Below, one piece after another: positions 1 to 7,650 of a stretch of 60,706 bases of DNA. Numbering within the stretch: the first letter of the stretch is position 1; each line of letters starts with the position of its first letter. Made by a program: the position numbers and the translations under genes. The DNA comes from an uncultured Bacteroidia bacterium (GTDB lineage Bacteria > Bacteroidota > Bacteroidia > J057 > CALDDN01), in the NCBI GenBank assembly GCA_937936615.1, contig CALDDN010000015.1:1-60706 (forward strand), given 5' to 3'. The notes under the pieces are model-generated. The model had not been told where the DNA came from and did not search any database. It worked only from the letters and a program-made list of their open reading frames with translations.

Positions 1-53
1 AGCAGCTCAGCCACAAACCTGCTCCCAAACTTGTCGCGACTTACACCCTCCGC

Positions 54-764
54 GTGGAAGAGCTGCAAGTAACTGTTTTACGTAAAAAGATCAAAAAACT
101 GTATCTGCGCGTCGCTCGCTCGGGTTCCCACGTCGAGGTCAGAGCCCCCGAGCACGTTAGCGATGCCTACATCGAGCAGGTGGTTCGGAAATGGATCGAC
201 TGGATTCGGACAAAGCTGCAACAGGAGACCCTGCGTCGCCCACCGCCGCGCTACGAATCGGGTGAGGAAATCAGGCTGCTGGGCCGCTCCTACCGACTGA
301 AAATCACGCATCGACCGGCGCAGAAACCGGCTGTCGAGCTGCAGAATTCATCGCTGATTCTATACCTCGACCCGGCAGGCAGCACAGCCACTCACCGCGA
401 AGCTGTCCTCTATGCATTCTATCGGCAGCAGCTGGAAATTACAATCCAACCCTTGATAAACTTCTGGCAGACCCGGACGGGCCTGCTGGCCCGCGAATGG
501 CGGCTCAAGCGCATGAAAACCCGCTGGGGCACCTGCAACCCCAAGGCCGGACGTATCTGGCTCAGCGTGGAGCTGGCCAAAGCAAGTCCCGCCTGTATTG
601 AATACGTCATCCTGCATGAAATTGCCCATCTCTACGAGCCGAGCCATAATCACCGCTTTCGCGACTTTATGAGCCACTACATGCCTGACTGGCGCGAACG
701 CCGCCAGCTGCTCAACCGGCACGATCGAACCGGTCGCGCAGCCGATGATGCCTTCAAAGAATGA
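54..764 (+). CDS. YgjP-like M48 family metal-dependent hydrolase (DUF45/SprT-like)
   Basis: Predicted zinc-dependent hydrolase of the YgjP family. Members carry a minimal gluzincin fold, and the cellular substrate is poorly defined. The diagnostic motif HEIAH lies near residues 187-191, followed by the conserved SHNHRF that supplies the third metal ligand. The upstream block KTRWGTCN is also typical of the family. The 236-residue length is normal. I chose the GTG at 54 because the protein then begins in register with other members, but the frame stays open to the left edge of the window, so a start further upstream cannot be excluded. It is followed by 279 bp without a gene, so it probably ends its transcript. 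The family is clear; the biological role is not. Confidence 0.85.
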   Translation: MEELQVTVLRKKIKKLYLRVARSGSHVEVRAPEHVSDAYIEQVVRKWIDWIRTKLQQETLRRPPPRYESGEEIRLLGRSYRLKITHRPAQKPAVELQNSSLILYLDPAGSTATHREAVLYAFYRQQLEITIQPLINFWQTRTGLLAREWRLKRMKTRWGTCNPKAGRIWLSVELAKASPACIEYVILHEIAHLYEPSHNHRFRDFMSHYMPDWRERRQLLNRHDRTGRAADDAFKE

Positions 765-1043
765 TCGATAAAACTCCCATATCGGATCGATGGGAAACAA
801 TCAACACCCCCGAAGAGGCAGCAGGCCCGAGGTTCGGCCCTTCCATGGCGTACAGGGCAAGCCCCGATCAGCTCGATATAAAAAGCTGAATAATCCGAAA
901 ACTAAGGGTACTGCAATGTTTATGCATTCAAGGTTCGAAATTTAAAGCAACGGTCGGTACGCTTAACCGCGAGTCGCAGCTTGATATTCTATTTTGTTGA
1001 ATAGCGGCTACGTGATATCCGTCGCAACACCCGCTCAAGACCG
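765..1043. other. intergenic region, no gene seen
   Basis: This 279-bp stretch separates the YgjP-like gene from the TrmH-like gene. I see no convincing reading frame. A TATTTTG string near 990-996 is one base short of the Bacteroidota -7 consensus and could belong to the promoter of the following gene. No strong terminator hairpin is visible. Confidence 0.5.
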
Positions 1044-1574
1044 ATGCGCAGACTAAACGCCGATGAACTGAAGCGGCCTTCGGTAGAAGAGCTGGCACAG
1101 CTTCCCCGTTACCCGTTGGCTCTGGTACTCGACCAAGTACGCAGTGCTCTGAACGTCGGGTCGATCTTCCGCACGGCAGATGCCTTCCGGCTGGCGCACG
1201 TCCACTTATGCGGCATCACGGCCCACCCCCCACACCCTGAAATCCAGAAAACAGCTCTAGGTGCCACCGAGACGGTCCCTTGGACCTACTGGGCTGAAAC
1301 TACTGCATGCTTGGATGCCCTTTTGAAACAGAATCTGCAGGTAGCAGCACTGGAACAAACGGATTCGAGCATCGAGCTGGCAGTATTCAAGCCCCCCGAA
1401 ACGGGTCTGGCTCTGGTTGTCGGGCATGAAGTACGCGGGGTCTCGGACGACGCCTTGAAACGCTGCCAGACCGCTCTCGAAATTCCTCAGGCTGGAGCCA
1501 AACACAGCTTGAACGTGGCTGTTGCAGTGGGTATTGCCTGCTACGCGCTGATCGAGCGTCTCCGTCGGGTTTAG
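1044..1574 (+). CDS. TrmH/SpoU family RNA 2'-O-methyltransferase
   Basis: SPOUT-class enzyme expected to transfer a methyl group from S-adenosylmethionine to a ribose 2'-OH in tRNA or rRNA. The three SpoU motifs are visible. Motif 1 around residues 31-47 contains RSALNVGSIFRTADAF, with the catalytic Arg and Asn. Motif 2 is LALVVGHEVRGVS, and motif 3 is LEIPQAGAKHSLNVAVA, which builds the knot that binds SAM. At 176 residues it has the catalytic domain only, with no N-terminal substrate-recognition domain of the RlmB or TrmH type, so the target nucleotide cannot be assigned. It stands alone, with long non-coding gaps on both sides. Confidence 0.88.
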   Translation: MRRLNADELKRPSVEELAQLPRYPLALVLDQVRSALNVGSIFRTADAFRLAHVHLCGITAHPPHPEIQKTALGATETVPWTYWAETTACLDALLKQNLQVAALEQTDSSIELAVFKPPETGLALVVGHEVRGVSDDALKRCQTALEIPQAGAKHSLNVAVAVGIACYALIERLRRV

Positions 1575-1937
1575 CAGCTCCGTTCAAAGCTAGGGCAATA
1601 CAAGGCGGGCGTGCGCCCACCTGCTGTGCGTGCGCTGTGGTGTACAGCAAACGCGATGTGCCTGAACAAACCTGTGGAAAAATGATACGTGAGGCCGTCA
1701 GTTGTTGCGACACGCTTTGTCGATGGCCATAGCATTACTTTGAAGAATAAGCCTGCCCGCAGGCAGCGGCCAATTGCTGCCCAGAGGCTACAGCTTCTTG
1801 CCGATTAATTAGAATTAAAAAAGCCAAAAAATTGTTAAAAGGGAAAATATTTTTACAAAACTTACGTATTTAAAAATATAAACACAAAAATTCCCTTCTA
1901 GCTGAAAGCTTTTTCTAGTTAGAGAGCAAGATTCACC
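1575..1937. other. intergenic region, AT-rich in its second half
   Basis: This 363-bp gap has two parts. The GC-rich first part holds two small perfect inverted repeats that overlap: GCCTGC-cc-GCAGGC at 1751-1764 and GGCAGC-(8 nt)-GCTGCC at 1762-1781. They cannot form together. Neither is followed by a T-run, so they are not a standard terminator. The second part (about 1800-1920) is strongly AT-rich and presumably contains the promoter of the WYL regulator, but I find no exact TAnnTTTG box there. Confidence 0.45.
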
Positions 1938-2852
1938 ATGAAGAGCAACAACCACCAACTGATTCGCTGCGGGCTGATTTTGGAGTTATTTCGAAAGCAA
2001 TTCGGCTGCACCAAATCCGACTTGCTCCGTCATTTCGAGGAAAAAGGATTGCCTCGCGTCTCGAAGCGCACCCTGGAAAGAGATTTCGATTTGTTACGTG
2101 AACGCTTCAATGTCCGAATCCACTACGATCACCGCAACCGCTGGTACGTTCTCGACATTCCAAACGAGCAGGCCCGCGAGCAGCTGGCCACTCTGATAGC
2201 CATGTCGGCCCTGTGTGAAGACTTGCAGAGCGTAATCGAGGTACTGGAGGGCGCGACCGACAGCCTCCTGATCCGCAGTCCCGGCCAATACACAAGCCCA
2301 CGCTACCTGTTCTCTGTAGCCCGCAGCCTCAAAAAGAAATTTTCCCTGCGCGTCGAATATCGGTTCATCGAAACACGCGGCACCGAACGGCTGCTCGTAC
2401 AACCCCACCTGCTGATTTTTGAACCGGGGAGCTGGCAACTGGTGGCCTGGATCGAAACTGAGCAGCACTTCGTGAACCTGCAGCTCGAACGCATCATTCA
2501 TCTGGAAGAAACCCAGATTACTTTCCGTCGGCGCAGCATCGACCCACTGCTGCAGCATCACCGCCCGGCTGAGTCCAACTCCACAACTGGGCCACTGCTA
2601 CGCTTCCGCAGCAGTGAGTCGCTCTACTATCGCCTGGTTTTTCAGCCGCCATTTCATGGCTTGCGGATGTCGAATTTTAACGGGACTGCCGTTTGGGAGG
2701 CTCAGACGCCAAGCGAATCGGCGGCCGAACAGCTGATCGGTACATTTCTGACCGAAATCGACTTGATCGAACCCCTTACCCTGCGTAAATCGCTCGTCCG
2801 GCGCATGGAAAACCTTTTGGTACGTTGGACTGGCGAACTGTCCGCATCCTGA
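1938..2852 (+). CDS. HTH-WYL domain transcriptional regulator
   Basis: DNA-binding regulator with an N-terminal winged helix-turn-helix (about residues 5-65, with the pattern SKRTLERDFDLLRERF) and a central WYL domain (about residues 120-195, including RVEYRF and a PHLLIFEPGSWQLVAW segment). A C-terminal WCX-like extension reaches residue 304. WYL domains are thought to sense nucleotides or other negatively charged ligands and often control DNA-damage or defence genes. No defence gene lies nearby, so the regulon is unknown. The gene is monocistronic after an AT-rich leader, and the next gene starts from its own promoter 22 bp downstream. Confidence 0.85.
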   Translation: MKSNNHQLIRCGLILELFRKQFGCTKSDLLRHFEEKGLPRVSKRTLERDFDLLRERFNVRIHYDHRNRWYVLDIPNEQAREQLATLIAMSALCEDLQSVIEVLEGATDSLLIRSPGQYTSPRYLFSVARSLKKKFSLRVEYRFIETRGTERLLVQPHLLIFEPGSWQLVAWIETEQHFVNLQLERIIHLEETQITFRRRSIDPLLQHHRPAESNSTTGPLLRFRSSESLYYRLVFQPPFHGLRMSNFNGTAVWEAQTPSESAAEQLIGTFLTEIDLIEPLTLRKSLVRRMENLLVRWTGELSAS

Positions 2853-2862
2853 AACGGCGGCG

Positions 2863-2870
2863 TATCTTTG
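2863..2870 (+). promoter_or_regulatory. -7 promoter box TATCTTTG
   Basis: Exact match to the Bacteroidota -7 consensus TAnnTTTG. It ends only four bases before the ATG at 2875, so transcription would begin at or next to the start codon. I see no clear TTG element about 20 bases upstream. Confidence 0.5.
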
Positions 2871-2874
2871 TGCG

Positions 2875-3858
2875 ATGCTCCGCCCCTACCTGCGCCTTCA
2901 TGCTGCGATTGTGCTTTTCGGCTTTTCCGGCATCCTGGGCGATCTGATTCTTCTGCCCCCTACCCTGCTGGTTTTCTACCGCGTCCTGATCGCCCTAGCA
3001 GCCATGTCGGTGCTGTGGGCCGGACGGATGGCTGTGCTTCCCATTCGCGGCAACGGGCGGCTTTACCTCATGGGAGTGGTTTTGTGCCTGCACTGGCTGG
3101 CTTTTTTTGGGAGCATTCAGGCAGCCAATGTATCGGTAGCGGTTGTCTGTCTGGCTGGTGGGGCCTTGTTTGGAACGATCATCGAATCGCTGATCGAACG
3201 CCGGCGACCACCCTATCTGGATTTAGGCTTGGGTCTGGTAGCCTTGTTGGGCATGTATCTGCTCTACTCGTTTCAGGAGGTCTACGGCTGGGGCATATTG
3301 CTGGGTCTGGTTTCGGCCCTTTTCAGTGCCATTTACGGCGTGGGAAACAAGCCAATCATGCAACGCTACTCGGTGCAGTCGGTCAATTTCCACCAGATCG
3401 GTACATGCCTGCTGCTGCTGGCACCTGCCGTGCCAATTTACGGACTTGCATTCAATCAAACCTGGTACCCTACCGGTCTCGAGTGGCTTTATTTAGTGGG
3501 CCTGGGAGTAGGATGTTCGGTCGTGGCCAACCTGTTGAGTTTGGCCGCCTTGCGTGATATTCCCCCCTTCATCTACCTGCTTTCCTTTAATCTGGAATCG
3601 GTCTATTCTCTGATTCTGGCTACGTGGCTTCTAGACGAAAACCGAACCGCTAGCTGGGGCGAATGGACGGGTATGCTGCTGGTACTGGGAGCTGTCTTCG
3701 CCTACCCACTGTTCAAAAGCAAGCGTTTCTTAAGAAGAAAATCGATCGACGGTTCCTCTGCCAATGAAGCGATGGCTCAGCCAGACGAGAGCTTGGTGAG
3801 ATCAGGCCACCTTGAGCCGGTGGAGCGCAAGGAACTGGCAGACGCACTGCGCGATTGA
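2875..3858 (+). CDS. EamA/DMT superfamily transporter
   Basis: Inner-membrane permease of the drug/metabolite transporter superfamily, built as two EamA repeats (about residues 5-135 and 145-285) with roughly ten hydrophobic helices. The C-terminal 40 residues are hydrophilic and would lie in the cytoplasm. The substrate cannot be read from the sequence; relatives export amino acids, metabolites or purines. The ATG at 2875 directly follows a -7 promoter box, which supports this start. The 3' end overlaps the convergent gene at 3802-4578 by 57 bp, so the hydrophilic tail is encoded opposite the end of that gene. Confidence 0.85.
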   Translation: MLRPYLRLHAAIVLFGFSGILGDLILLPPTLLVFYRVLIALAAMSVLWAGRMAVLPIRGNGRLYLMGVVLCLHWLAFFGSIQAANVSVAVVCLAGGALFGTIIESLIERRRPPYLDLGLGLVALLGMYLLYSFQEVYGWGILLGLVSALFSAIYGVGNKPIMQRYSVQSVNFHQIGTCLLLLAPAVPIYGLAFNQTWYPTGLEWLYLVGLGVGCSVVANLLSLAALRDIPPFIYLLSFNLESVYSLILATWLLDENRTASWGEWTGMLLVLGAVFAYPLFKSKRFLRRKSIDGSSANEAMAQPDESLVRSGHLEPVERKELADALRD

Positions 3859-4578
3859 ATGGGCCTGCGCCTCCGAATAGAAAGGCTTCATCAGCTCTCT
3901 GATATGCTCAACTGTCGGCAAAGGAAGCTGCCCAGCTTGGAGGGCATTGCGAACCGAGCTTAGAATGGTGGTCGGACGCTTCTCGACCAATTTTTGGGCT
4001 TCGGTTTCAGGTTTGAATTTCGACTCTGATGCTTCTCGAGCCAAACGATGGTCGCGTTCGGCGATAGCCGTCAAGACCGCATCGAGCAGTTGAGGGTCTG
4101 TTTTGGATTGCGTCCCAATGAAATGAAACAGGACGTTGAACCAAGTGCGGGGGAGTTGATCGACCGAGGTTTCCAGTACTTCGATCTGGTCTGCCGGAAT
4201 AGCCCAGCGGCTGTAAAGAGCCTGCAAAAAGCCCTCTTCTTGACTCGATGGCTCATCCGAAGCGTGCAGCACCCGAATGATCAGGCCTAGCCCGCGGTAC
4301 CGGTCGATAGGGTCGGCCAGAGTCGATTCAGCTGCGTGAAAAAGCAGGCGTCCGCCACCCAACCGGTGCATTTGCCGGATGCGCTCATCCAGGTCCATAT
4401 GATCACGGCGGTTGATGCCGTGAGCTTTCAGGAAATCGATCTGCACCTTACGTTCGTTGGAAGTGATCTGCTCGTCGAGGAGCATGGCCAGAGAAGTCAG
4501 CGAGTAGGCAGCTTCGAGTTTGGTCAGTTCAGGCAGCTCACGGTCTGGCTGCTGGAACCAGCGTTCAAAGGAAATCAT
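3802..4578 (-). CDS. hypothetical protein, possibly TerB-like helical repeat
   Basis: Soluble, mostly helical protein of 258 residues with no signal peptide or membrane segment. I do not recognise a named family with confidence. Two stretches resemble TerB-type repeats, in which an acidic loop sits between helices: LDEQITSNERKVQIDFL near residue 35 and ASDEPSSQEEGFLQALY near residue 110. This similarity is weak and is my inference. The ATG at 4578 is preceded by TAACTTAG, seven of eight bases of the -7 consensus. The last 57 bp overlap the end of the convergent EamA gene. Confidence 0.6.
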   Translation of the reverse strand: MISFERWFQQPDRELPELTKLEAAYSLTSLAMLLDEQITSNERKVQIDFLKAHGINRRDHMDLDERIRQMHRLGGGRLLFHAAESTLADPIDRYRGLGLIIRVLHASDEPSSQEEGFLQALYSRWAIPADQIEVLETSVDQLPRTWFNVLFHFIGTQSKTDPQLLDAVLTAIAERDHRLAREASESKFKPETEAQKLVEKRPTTILSSVRNALQAGQLPLPTVEHIRELMKPFYSEAQAHSIAQCVCQFLALHRLKVA

Positions 4579-4697
4579 GTGGATTCGAATTGCTTTCCTA
4601 AGTTAAGCAAATCTGCAGCCAAACTGTCCAGTGCCCTGCTTCTCGAGGGGCAAATGCCACGTGTATTTTTTTATTAGATAAAGCCTTAATTCACAAC

Positions 4698-6284
4698 TCA
4701 AGCGTTGCCGCTGTTCAAGGCACCAAAAACCTTGAAAAAACCGGTCGATCCACCAAGGACACAGGCTGTGGCAATCCCGCCCATCATAGCCCCGCCCACA
4801 ACGCCCATGGTTGCGGCATCGGTGCCCGTCAGGTAAAGATTACGGATAGGGGTATGCACGCCGATTTCCTCGAAAGCCAGGCGTTGGGGAGTAGCAGGCA
4901 AGCCGTAGATGGCTCCGCCTGCATGACCCGAAAAATGTTCAACGGAAAGGGGGGTTGCCAGCTCGGTATACTCGATCAGGTCGGCCAGACCTGGAATCGT
5001 CTGATCGATGTAGCGAATCAAGCCTTCGGTAATACGCTGTTTAAGGGCCTCGTAGTCACTGCCCCGACGCTTCCATTCAGTGTCGCGCCAGCGTTCGAAA
5101 GTTTTGGAAGAACAGGTGGCTATAACTTCAGCCGTATGATACTGAGCGGCAGGGTCTTTAAGTGAAGGAAAAGACAGGTAAGCATACATCGGATTGCCCT
5201 CCAGTAGACTATTCCACTGGGTCTCTTCCAGGGCATCGAGGTCGGTTCCCGAGTAAATCCAATAGTTTTCGCCGCGCAGGCCCAATACCATGGGATTAGA
5301 TTTGAAGCCAATGTAGAGCGAAACCACAGACCGATGCCCCTGCAGGTCTCTGATCTTCTGCCGAAAAGGTATGTCTACTGTTTCAGGGATCAAATTAAGA
5401 TAGGTAGTCACTGCACCGGCATCGGAAACAATACTAGGCGCATGAAAAACAGCTTCTTCCCGATTCTTTCCCTTCTGAATTGACACGCGAACCCCTTTGG
5501 CGGCACCGTTTTCAGTCAGAATTTCTTCAACGCGATGGCGCGTGCGGATTTCACCGCCTGCCGCTTCAATCGTTGGTGCGAATGCGTCGTAGACTGCCCG
5601 CCCACCACCCACCGGATACCAGCCTCCGTTCAGGTAGTGGCTCACGACAATTGCATGGGTTGCAAAGCTGCTTTGAGCCGGCGGCAAGCCATAGTCGCCC
5701 CACTGTGAGGCCAGCAGTGCACGCAGATTCGGGTTACTGAACCGGCTCTTGAGGTAATCGCCCGTAGTCAGGCTCCCCCATTTACGACTAAACCAAGCCA
5801 GCAGATTGACCGGCCCTGCAACAAGATCGGGCGCAAAGCCACCTATCATATGCTTGGCATGCCAGCTGCTGGCAGCTTTTAAATCCTCAAAGTATTGGGC
5901 TATAGCCGATTTTTCATCGGGGAAAAGCTCCTCCAGCTCTATCTGGAACTGTACGGGATGACTGGGTTGGGCATACCGGAAATCAGGATAGACGAAGTGG
6001 TCGAAGCGATAGGGCATGGCCTCGAACTTGAGCCGTCCATCCGTCAGGTAACGGAGCATTCGCCAGGTGCTGCCTCCGGGTTCGAGGCTACCTAGGTAAT
6101 GCAGCCCTACATCCCAGGTCCACTTGTGCTGGCGGCTGAATGAATGGGTAAAGCCTCCCGGTTCGTAATGCTGCTCTAAAATCAGCACTTTTTTCTGGTA
6201 AAGTTTAGACAGGATGGCTCCGCAAGTCAAGGCCCCTATCCCCGAGCCGATGAGGATCACATCGGCATCTGCGTAATTTTCCAC
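4698..6284 (-). CDS. FAD-dependent phytoene desaturase / retinol saturase-like oxidoreductase
   Basis: Flavoenzyme of the CrtI/CrtISO/RetSat group, which desaturates, saturates or isomerises polyene or isoprenoid chains. The N-terminal dinucleotide-binding loop GSGIGALTCGAIL lies near residues 12-24, followed by the acidic LILEQHYEPGG segment that contacts the FAD ribose. The C-terminal FAD motif NLYLTGTDAATMGVVGGAMMGG closes the fold. The 528-residue length fits retinol-saturase-like and carotene-isomerase-like members. I took the GTG at 6284 because the Rossmann motif then lies close to the N-terminus. It lies 29 bp downstream of the T9SS plug gene on the same strand and may be cotranscribed with it. 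No other carotenoid gene is present, so the substrate is open. Confidence 0.82.
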   Translation of the reverse strand: MENYADADVILIGSGIGALTCGAILSKLYQKKVLILEQHYEPGGFTHSFSRQHKWTWDVGLHYLGSLEPGGSTWRMLRYLTDGRLKFEAMPYRFDHFVYPDFRYAQPSHPVQFQIELEELFPDEKSAIAQYFEDLKAASSWHAKHMIGGFAPDLVAGPVNLLAWFSRKWGSLTTGDYLKSRFSNPNLRALLASQWGDYGLPPAQSSFATHAIVVSHYLNGGWYPVGGGRAVYDAFAPTIEAAGGEIRTRHRVEEILTENGAAKGVRVSIQKGKNREEAVFHAPSIVSDAGAVTTYLNLIPETVDIPFRQKIRDLQGHRSVVSLYIGFKSNPMVLGLRGENYWIYSGTDLDALEETQWNSLLEGNPMYAYLSFPSLKDPAAQYHTAEVIATCSSKTFERWRDTEWKRRGSDYEALKQRITEGLIRYIDQTIPGLADLIEYTELATPLSVEHFSGHAGGAIYGLPATPQRLAFEEIGVHTPIRNLYLTGTDAATMGVVGGAMMGGIATACVLGGSTGFFKVFGALNSGNA

Positions 6285-6313
6285 GGTTGGTTAAGGTTAA
6301 TGGGGGTTGTTAT

Positions 6314-7633
6314 TCAATCGTAATAATTGATATGATGAAAGCCCACAATCCGGTGCTCGCGGTCAGCAGGGCTTTTGAGGTAAATCAGAAATGTGTAAGT
6401 GTTTTCAGTCTCAAAGTGACTGCCCTCAAAGTGGGTTTCATCGATCGACTTGAAAGAAGGATCGTGAACTACAAAATGATAGTTGTAAATACCTTGCTTC
6501 AACAAGATATCTCGATAATAATACCCTTGTGAATCGTAATTCAGGCGAAAGCGGGGATCGATTTTCCAGTCGCTCAGGGCACCAAACACATACACGCCAC
6601 CAACCGGAACTGGCGTCTTGGATTCGAGCAGGAATCGAACATGGACGTAATCCGCTTCCAGTTCCGTACCCGAGAGCTGACGCAGCCCGATGAAAAAATT
6701 ACCGTTAAAATCAGGCTCAGAAAAGTAGACTTTATTACCGCGTGGCTTGTCTACTTCCAGCTGGGCGAAGGTTCCCGAATCGGTCAAGGTGAGCTGGCGG
6801 AGCCGTCCACCCATGCGCTGCACGTTCCGTAAGTCGAAAAAACGGTACTCGTTGCCACCGGGGAAGTCGTTTGCCGCATCGAACCGGTATTCCATACGTT
6901 CAGGGTAAATGTAAGTCGGACGCAGATTGCACCGCCGAGTGTCCCAGCGGAAATTCTGCAGGACACATACCCGCGTATCGGAAAACGCATCATTGAGGTT
7001 GATCGACCCAGGAAAAACGTTAAAGTTCACCGATTGCAGCATGCGCCGTCCAGCCACATTGGGCGACAGCCCTAGATCGGGAGCAATCCGCACCAAAGGC
7101 TCGGCCACTACAAACCGCCGCGCAAGCACCAGCTGCTCGGCACGGTCTGCCGTCCGTACCTGGATCACATAGTTGCCGCTATGCAGGAAGGCTTCACCCG
7201 GCTGTGGAAAACTGTAATGGTAGTGAATGTAGGGGATCAGGGTATTGCGTGAAACCTGTGACTCGCGGAGCGGCGCATCGATAAAGCCCTGGTAGTAGTC
7301 CATCGGTAACAGGCTGCTGGGCCGCCAGTCGGGCGTGCAATGGACGATTCGTACACTAAACTGTCGAATCTGGGTGGAAAGCTCATCAAAATGGAGATGC
7401 AGCTGACCCGGCTTGCCCACCTCCAGAATAGGATAGCTGAGCTGGTTCTGATCGCGGTAGAGCTGGGGCGTACGAATCGACGGCAGGAAAACACTGTTGT
7501 CGCACTCAGGGGGCGGTTCCGAGGAACGTACTCCCTTTCGTTTTTGGGCCTGGACGTCCGGAATCGACAGCAACAGAAGCAGCCACAGAACCTGAATCTG
7601 TGGCTGCCGCAGGGTCCGAAACAATAACAACAC
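6314..7633 (-). CDS. type IX secretion system plug protein (DUF5103 family)
   Basis: Periplasm-facing component of the T9SS outer-membrane translocon. Established work on the SprA translocon shows that a Plug protein closes the periplasmic side of the SprA channel, and this family (formerly DUF5103) corresponds to it. The protein has a hydrophobic signal peptide (about residues 12-30, ending VQAQ). A beta-rich N-terminal domain covers about residues 45-330, and the C-terminal domain contains the family-typical GGVYVFGALSDW and YHFVVHDP. The 439-residue length is normal. The start is GTG at 7633, with TTG at 7630 as an alternative; I see no ATG that keeps the signal peptide. It begins 17 bp after the stop of the giant T9SS cargo gene, so secretion machinery and cargo are probably cotranscribed. 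Confidence 0.85.
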   Translation of the reverse strand: MLLLFRTLRQPQIQVLWLLLLLSIPDVQAQKRKGVRSSEPPPECDNSVFLPSIRTPQLYRDQNQLSYPILEVGKPGQLHLHFDELSTQIRQFSVRIVHCTPDWRPSSLLPMDYYQGFIDAPLRESQVSRNTLIPYIHYHYSFPQPGEAFLHSGNYVIQVRTADRAEQLVLARRFVVAEPLVRIAPDLGLSPNVAGRRMLQSVNFNVFPGSINLNDAFSDTRVCVLQNFRWDTRRCNLRPTYIYPERMEYRFDAANDFPGGNEYRFFDLRNVQRMGGRLRQLTLTDSGTFAQLEVDKPRGNKVYFSEPDFNGNFFIGLRQLSGTELEADYVHVRFLLESKTPVPVGGVYVFGALSDWKIDPRFRLNYDSQGYYYRDILLKQGIYNYHFVVHDPSFKSIDETHFEGSHFETENTYTFLIYLKSPADREHRIVGFHHINYYD

Positions 7634-7650
7634 AAGCAGGTGATTGGGGT

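Noticed and set aside
1938-2852. WYL regulator as a marker of a defence island
   Set aside because: None of the neighbouring genes belongs to a defence family, and the Uma2-like gene is 51 kb away and alone.
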